DNA of 64,000 nt from Cerioporus squamosus (Eukaryota > Basidiomycota > Agaricomycetes > Polyporales > Polyporaceae): positions 248,001 to 312,000 of the forward strand of contig JABYQS010000016.1 of the NCBI GenBank assembly GCA_022592435.1. The letters are read 5' to 3'. The position numbers and the translations under genes are program-made. The stretch's first letter is position 1. Every line of letters begins with the position of its first letter. Shown here one piece after another: positions 58,155 through 64,000 of this stretch. The notes under the pieces are model-generated. The model saw only the letters and a list, made by a program, of their open reading frames with translations. It searched no databases and had not been told where the DNA came from.

Positions 58155-60972
58155 ACGTAGACGTAGGTGTCATGGGGTAGCAAGTAGTAGTGCATGTCGA
58201 TGTCTCGGATGAAAGTAACGTACAACGTCTCTAATACACTCACCTCTCACTATACGCTGGAGTCTGCGTCGATCCCTCCCTCGTAGTCTGCATCGAAGGG
58301 TGAGAGGATGACGTGAGCTTGTACGAAACCCTACCTTCCTCTGCGTCTCTCGTACTCCCTTGTATGTAACCGTCCTTTCGGGTGGTCGCGTTGATCTCGT
58401 CATTATCCTGGGGTCTGTACCTTCGCATATATGAGAAGGCACTGGGCCGGCAGCGAGAGCAACAAATGCTCGCACTCTCTTCTGGCCCTCCCAGGCGTAT
58501 ACAGTTGTTTAAGGGTCTCACGCGCATCGATAGGAAGTATAACTGCAATTGGCAGAGTAGAATACATGAGCTACGAGATACGTGCGCTGAACAAGGGAGA
58601 CACCCCAAGTCAGTGCAGGGAGGAAATGCGGAAAGCATGCGTGTGAGCGAGCATTAGGTACCAGAGTGTAGGCAAATCAGAGAGGAGCTGTAAGAGAGCA
58701 AGAGGATCCCATATGAGATGATAGAGAGGGCAGCGAGGGCGAGGTGATCTAGTCACCTCTGCTAGTACGTCAGATGAAGTCAACCGTGTAGGTCACGGGC
58801 AGACCCTTGGCGCACCGATGGCACTGGGAGCCTTAAACATCGGAGTCAGATCGCGCGCGCTGGAAGTCGGTCAGCGGTCGTCGCTGCCACTACCATCACC
58901 CTGCTCGTCTTTGGACGGCGGGGCAGAGGCCCGGACGTGTTTAGCCTCGACGACGCGAGCTTGCGCTGTTTGCACTCATCTGCCTCCTCTGCCAAGAGTA
59001 TTGACACTCTGCTTTGGACCCGTTTTCGTCACCAGCGAAGCGGTCGCTGTACTCGGCCTGGAAGTCTTGCAATCGATCAGGTTAAGTGTAGCAAGGTCTC
59101 GGCAAAAACCTGCCGGCCCACGATTCATGGCTCTCGCACAAGAATGACGATGGACGACGTACATACTGTGCCGTTTCGGGCTGGGGACCTTGTCGGCTGT
59201 CTTTTCTTGCGGGTCATCATCAAGCAACCTGGTTTGCCTTGGGTCCTTCCCGTGACAGGGCAAGGTTCTCTCCATCCTCGTCGTTTCTTCTGTGTAAAAG
59301 AGCAGCGCAGACGAAAATAGATGCATATATACTCACTTTGACCGGTATCTCCGCCATCCTGAGCCTTTCCCTATACGGTTTGAGTACCTCCTCCAGCTTC
59401 CTGCCTGTTGAGGGACTTGGCAAGTTTGAAGGAAGCGGAGCGGGCTTCTCCGGGCCAGAGCCGACGGCCTGAGTGCTTTTCGCCGGTTTCCTTTGTGTTC
59501 AATGATGACGATAATCGTTTCGGGCAAGTTACCCAACGCACTTTGTGTCGCGACGGCACACGAAAAAGGCGGTAGGTGAGGGCAAGGAGGCGGTGACTGC
59601 GATAATGGTAGTAGCATGACAAGAATTTGAAGAAGAAGCGGAAAGAGTGGCGGGGCCGTGAGTGCACACTTAAGTTGCGTGGCACCTGTGATCCGCCTTC
59701 TGCCAAAACGCGCACCGCGTCAAGGAGCTCGCGCGATCACGTGGGCGAGTGTGGGTGCGGCGCTGCGGCTCACGGAGCCTGAGTCTTAGCCTGCCGCTCT
59801 GTCTGCGACACTCCCGCGCATCCGTCGACACCAGCAAAGGAAGCTTCTGCAGAGAGCCTACTCTCTCTTCTAGTCGGCCCCTTGCTCACCTGGAACTCCC
59901 GGACTGCTTGACATCCCGAGGGCTCGAGACTCGAAAGCTGGCCAAGGGACTGGGCTGGCCGGGTGCGGAAGGATTTGGGAGTTGTACGAGCGCGCTGGCG
60001 CGGCATGAATGCGACCCGACAAGACCTGGCCTCGGTGATCGTCAGATGAGCACAAGAGACACGTGAAGATGCATCAGGCCATCCCTTACTGCTCTCCCCG
60101 CAACCTCAGATGCGCGAAGCGACTGGACTGCGCCTGGGAGGATTGGGATGGAGCAGGCTCCCTTTTGTCAAGCTGGATGTACAAATGTGGGGCGAGGAGC
60201 AATCCGCGCGGGCAAGTAGCGAACAGAGAAGGCATGACACGCTTTCGCTCTTGCTGCTGCACGCCGTATCGTCCGCATGTTAATGGCGTGCGGTCCTGGC
60301 AACCTGTCTGATGGCAGCAGATCAGAACACCAAGCCATCAAAGTCTAGGAAGTACACACGAAACTCGACAACGAGGATGCGAGACGGCCCCTGAGACCAG
60401 GCTTGCGTGCTGCAGGCTGTAGGTGCCCTGTTTCAGTGCGCCCAGCAGGAGCCGAAACCGGTAGAATCGTTGTGGTGGATTTGGGTGCGACGGGGTACCC
60501 AGTGAACGGACGGACACGATAGTCGACGCTCCTAGCTGGTTGCGACAGCTGCGCCTCGGTGGCGACTTATTGTAGTCGATTTACCGGAGGAGGGTGGCCG
60601 CCGGCGTGCGGGCCTATTTTGTGTATGCGCCTTGCGCATCCGTGAGGCGACTCGAACAAGTCGCTGAATGCTAATGGGCGGATACGGACAATGGATATCA
60701 GGGTTTCTGGCCCGTAAGGACTATCTCATGTGATGGTCAGAAGGATGGTGCGGAGATGCACAACGGTTAAACGGCTCGGCACGCACCGGGATGGCAGCCG
60801 GACGATGCGTGGCATGGCGTCGCGCAGCAACGACGCTGATCAATGCCTGCCCCGACAGGGCCCACATATACTGGTTTCGGCGCAGGAAAGCCCTGTCGGT
60901 CTTCTCGGTATGCGGGAGCCTATTCAGGCTTGACAACCCGCGCGAAAGCGAAGCGTCAGGTCCGGTAGCTGC
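58155..60972. other. Interval between ORF1 and ORF2
   Basis: No gene is firmly supported in 2.8 kb. A minus-strand frame around 59472-59330 (KLEEVLKPYRERLRMAEIPVK) ends at a good GTGAGT donor and looks exon-like, but I found no convincing partner exons. The interval is too long for a normal ORF1-ORF2 spacer, so ORF1 and ORF2 may come from different insertions. Confidence 0.4.
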
Positions 60973-63900
60973 ATGCTGGACGCGACGCGCTGTCACCGTG
61001 ATGGGGGGATCCCCATCTTGGGCCAAGTAAATGGTTGTGACTTGGCCGACGACGCAACTACGAACAATATCTCTTCTTACCAGAATCAAATAACCAGTGG
61101 CTCAATCGGTAATGGCTCTATGCGCCCTGACCTGGAAGGAGGCCCTTGCGGTATACATGTCTGCGGCGGGGCCGCTGATAACCAGGACAGGATCGGTGAC
61201 ATGCGTCCTGTTGATACGATGGTGGAGGTGAGGAGTCTCAGAGGAGAGGAGGGTGTTTTCGATGCCGACAGTAGGGGGATAGTGCAGGATCGCAGCTTTG
61301 CCGGAAGTGCAAACGCGAGAAGAAGGAAGGCAAGGAAAGAGCGCAAGACGGCCCTGCTAGTCGCGTCACTAAACATTAATGGTTTTGGAAATCTGGTGCG
61401 CGACCACCACGATAACAAGTGGGGGCGCCTTTATCGCATGATGTCGGAGCATAGGATCGGGGTTTTGCTCCTCCAGGAGACTCACCTCACAGACGAACGC
61501 GTCGCAGGGATCCATAAAATGTTTGCTAACAAGCTGAAGGTCCTCTTTTCGGCAAATCCTGAGGCGCCTACCCAGAGGGAAGGCGTAGCCGTCGTCCTAA
61601 ATGCGAGGTATATTAGTACGGCTAAAGCAACAGCAAAGGAGATAATTCCAGGAAGAGCTTTGCAGGTCTCTGTGCTGTGCCAAGGAGGAGATGTCCGGCA
61701 TATTCTGTGCATATATGCACCAACTTCCAGTGGCCCATCTGAGCGGAAACTTTTCTTCGAAGCGGTGAGGAAGTTCTATGAAGAACATCCGGACTGCCCA
61801 CGCCCCCACATGATGGCAGGCGATTTCAACTGTGTTGAGGACACTTTAGATCGACTTCCGGTGGGAGAGAGTCTTGACCAGTCGATAACCACGCTAGATG
61901 AACTCAAGTTAAGTTTGAAACTGATGCTGGCGGACGGGTGGAGACTGACAAATCCGAGTACGAGGGCGTACACTTTCCATCGCGGGTCGGGGCCTAATGC
62001 TACCTTCTCGCGTCTCGATAGACTATATGTCACTGAGGAGGTTTTCAGGAGTGCGCGGGAGTGGAAAATATGCGAAGCTGGGGTGAGAACCGACCATAGC
62101 TTGATATCAGTCCAGCTCACCCCGAAGAATGCACCCTCAGTAGGGCAAGGTCGTCCCCTTTTCCCGCTGCAGCTCCTACGGGACAAGAAATTGACAAGAG
62201 CAATAAAGAAACGGGGCATTGTGGCGATGCGGGATCTGTTTGCCCTGAAGGATGCAGGACGACGGACGGAGGACGCGAATCCACAGATGATCTTGCATAG
62301 CCTTAAGACCGACATAATGAAGCTTGCGAGGGCCCGGGAGAAGGAAGTAGTACCGAAACTTCTGGCAGATATCAAAGAGAGAGAGTTAGCCCTCAAGGTG
62401 ATCAATGAAAGTAGCGATCTCCCGGGCCCCAAGAAAATAGAGGAAGCGGCCGCCCTGACTAAACAAATACGTCTGCTTAAGCTGAGGCGATACAAGCAGC
62501 AACAGCAAAACTCCAGAGCAACACACCGACTGTATGGCGAGCGACCGACGAAATACTGGTCCAAGTTACATCGAGAATGTGCGCCGCGCGATATAATCAA
62601 TGCCTTCGAGAAGGAAGGTCAGCTCGGTGTAGCCGGTGAAAAGGTATACGAGTCGGACTCAGTCAGGATGGCCGAAATGGCTCGGAAGCACCATATGAAT
62701 GTACAACGAGATGAGCCGGACACCAAGGCAAGAGAGGAGCGTGAAGCTGATATTGTCAAAGCCCTGAACAACCTGGACGCCGAAGTCTCTCCAGCTCAAG
62801 CAGGAGAGCTCGGCAACGTGATAACTTACGAGGAATGCATGCTGTCCTTACGCTTTGCAAAATGCGGAACAGCGCCGGGGCTGGATGGAATCCCCTTCGA
62901 ACTGTGGAAGACGCTCCACGCTAGACATGTTGAGGACTCACGTTTCCCTGATAGGCCTGTCTTTGATATTGTAAAGCTCTTAACTGCGACATTTGAGGAC
63001 ATGAGGCTCTATGGTGTTGTTACCAAGACGTCTTTCGCGCACGGCTGGATCGCTCCCATATATAAGGAGAAAGGGGAGCGGACTAGGGTGGTCAACTATA
63101 GACCTATAACCCTCCTCAACACTGACTATAAACTACTGAGTAAAACTCTAGCGGTCCGACTGGCAGATGTGGCACCGCACATCATAAACCGCGCCCAGGC
63201 AGGTTTTGTCCCTGGAAGAAAAATTCATAACCATACCCAGCTAGCACGCATGATGATGAGTTGGGCTGAAGAGAATGAGGCGGATGGCGCGATTGTCGCA
63301 CTCGACCAAGAGAAAGCTTATGATAAGATTGCTCATGATTATCTGTGGAGAGTTCTAAGTAAATTTGGGATCCCTGAAACCTTCATTCGTCTCGTACGCT
63401 CCCTGTACAAGGAAGCGGTAACATCGGTAATGGTGAATGGAATACTGAGTAAGGCGTACCGCATACATCGGGGTGTGAGACAGGGTGACCCGCTGTCATG
63501 CCTGCTTTTTGACCTAGCCATTGAGCCGCTCTCAGCGATGATTAGAAAATCTGACCTTGAAGGTTTCAGCATTCCGCGCTGCAATGAGACTCTCAAAGCA
63601 GTACTTTTTGCTGATGATACTACTGTATACCTGTCAAAGCAAGACGATTTTGCGATACTGCAGGAAGTCTTAGACACCTGGTGTTCAGCAGCTAAAGCAA
63701 GGTTCAATATCAGCAAGACGGAGATCATCCCCATTGGAAGCCCTGAATTCAGGCTTGAAATGGCGGAGACCTACCGTTCGACAGGCGCGTGGAAGAACTA
63801 CCCACATGGCGTGCATGTGGCGCAGGAAGGTGAGGCAGTTAGGATACTCGGGGCCTTTCTTGGGAACGGAATTGATCAAGTGGAGGTCTGGACACTCGTT

Positions 63901-64000
63901 CTGAATAAGATCGTTGCAATGAGACAGCCCTTGATGCAGGTGATCGCCCGATGGAAGGCTGGACACGCGACGGTCCAAGGAAAGAAACATGTGGTGCAGA
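60973..64000 (+). CDS. Non-LTR retrotransposon ORF2: APE endonuclease and reverse transcriptase (partial, runs off the right end)
   Basis: The frame is open from an ATG at 60973 (or 61201) to the window end, at least 1009 codons without a stop. The apurinic-type endonuclease comes first: ASLNINGF, LLLQETHL, CIYAPTS, MAGDFNC, RLDRLYV and RTDHSLISV carry the expected Asn, Glu, Asp and His residues. The reverse transcriptase follows: APGLDGIPFELW, VVNYRPITLLNTDYKLLSK, QAGFVPGR, ALDQEKAYDKI, GVRQGDPLSCLLFDLAIEPL and the catalytic LFADDTTV. It copies the element's RNA at a nicked target site. No inactivating change is visible in the part shown, so the copy may be young. The C-terminal part lies outside the window. 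APE-type element of the Tad1/L1 grade. Confidence 0.93.
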   Translation, partial: MLDATRCHRDGGIPILGQVNGCDLADDATTNNISSYQNQITSGSIGNGSMRPDLEGGPCGIHVCGGAADNQDRIGDMRPVDTMVEVRSLRGEEGVFDADSRGIVQDRSFAGSANARRRKARKERKTALLVASLNINGFGNLVRDHHDNKWGRLYRMMSEHRIGVLLLQETHLTDERVAGIHKMFANKLKVLFSANPEAPTQREGVAVVLNARYISTAKATAKEIIPGRALQVSVLCQGGDVRHILCIYAPTSSGPSERKLFFEAVRKFYEEHPDCPRPHMMAGDFNCVEDTLDRLPVGESLDQSITTLDELKLSLKLMLADGWRLTNPSTRAYTFHRGSGPNATFSRLDRLYVTEEVFRSAREWKICEAGVRTDHSLISVQLTPKNAPSVGQGRPLFPLQLLRDKKLTRAIKKRGIVAMRDLFALKDAGRRTEDANPQMILHSLKTDIMKLARAREKEVVPKLLADIKERELALKVINESSDLPGPKKIEEAAALTKQIRLLKLRRYKQQQQNSRATHRLYGERPTKYWSKLHRECAPRDIINAFEKEGQLGVAGEKVYESDSVRMAEMARKHHMNVQRDEPDTKAREEREADIVKALNNLDAEVSPAQAGELGNVITYEECMLSLRFAKCGTAPGLDGIPFELWKTLHARHVEDSRFPDRPVFDIVKLLTATFEDMRLYGVVTKTSFAHGWIAPIYKEKGERTRVVNYRPITLLNTDYKLLSKTLAVRLADVAPHIINRAQAGFVPGRKIHNHTQLARMMMSWAEENEADGAIVALDQEKAYDKIAHDYLWRVLSKFGIPETFIRLVRSLYKEAVTSVMVNGILSKAYRIHRGVRQGDPLSCLLFDLAIEPLSAMIRKSDLEGFSIPRCNETLKAVLFADDTTVYLSKQDDFAILQEVLDTWCSAAKARFNISKTEIIPIGSPEFRLEMAETYRSTGAWKNYPHGVHVAQEGEAVRILGAFLGNGIDQVEVWTLVLNKIVAMRQPLMQVIARWKAGHATVQGKKHVVQ

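Larger units (their letters stand above)
55600..64000 (+). mobile_element. Non-LTR (LINE-type) retrotransposon region
   Basis: A zinc-knuckle ORF1 and an endonuclease/RT ORF2 lie on the same strand in the expected order. The 2.8-kb gap between them is unusual; it may be an insertion, or the two frames may belong to different copies. No target-site duplication, poly(A) tail or 3' repeat is visible because the element leaves the window. Confidence 0.55.

Noticed and set aside
59220..59472. A gene on the minus strand between ORF1 and ORF2
   Set aside because: One exon-like piece with a good donor is visible, but no start, partner exons or family could be supported.
61086..63990. Minus-strand frames opposite the transposon ORF2, up to 274 codons
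   Set aside because: They are antisense to clear endonuclease and reverse-transcriptase motifs.
1..64000. CRISPR arrays, rRNA genes, telomere repeats and bacterial operons
   Set aside because: No regularly spaced direct repeats, rRNA-like or telomeric sequence was seen; gene structure is fully eukaryotic.

Overview
The window looks like chromosomal DNA of an Agaricomycete (mushroom-forming basidiomycete, probably polypore-like). It is GC-rich. Its genes are broken by many short GT-AG introns, mostly 45-80 nt, sometimes with exons of 5-19 nt. It carries fungal or basidiomycete families: a conidiation-6-type protein, tandem F-box proteins with divergent C-termini, a secreted RNase T2, a Ser/Thr-rich wall protein and a fused MOCS1A-MOCS1B gene. 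No CRISPR array, rRNA or convincing tRNA was seen. Exon maps were built by hand from splice sites and reading-frame phase.

Layout. 1-9 kb: secreted RNase T2 (+), two tandem F-box paralogs (-) and a small Con-6 protein (+). 9-20.5 kb: housekeeping genes, namely a DUF89/ARMT1-type metal-dependent phosphatase (+), the SSU-processome WD protein Utp13 (-), a forkhead factor with a huge His/Pro tract (-) and mitochondrial NIPSNAP (-). 20.8-25.6 kb: a GT-A-like glycosyltransferase (+) and MOCS1 (+). 27.6-33.2 kb: a GNAT acetyltransferase (-) and an amidase (-). 33.2-38.3 kb is gene-poor. 38.3-51.3 kb: a Thr-repeat/poly-Ser surface protein (-), the mitochondrial aspartate/glutamate carrier (-), the tRNA m1G37 methyltransferase Trm5 (-), a small hydrophilic protein (+), a TatD-type hydrolase (+) and the Golgi SNARE Gos1 (-). 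From about 52 kb to the right end the sequence is transposon-like: a zinc-knuckle ORF1 and then an intact APE-endonuclease/reverse-transcriptase ORF2 that runs off the window.

The host genes are not a pathway cluster. They are mostly unrelated housekeeping genes with a few lineage-specific ones between them.

Main points for a second look: (1) in MOCS1 an intron starts inside the second Gly codon of the essential Gly-Gly, and the unspliced message stops right after Gly-Gly, so splicing could choose between free MOCS1A and the MOCS1A-1B fusion, as in animals; (2) the aspartate/glutamate carrier has two consecutive 5-nt microexons encoding its conserved carrier signature; (3) the surface protein appears to have grown by duplicating phase-0 exons; (4) single-base breaks, mostly in or beside base runs, interrupt NIPSNAP, MOCS1, TRM5, the TatD gene and ORF1, which suggests residual assembly errors as much as real mutations.
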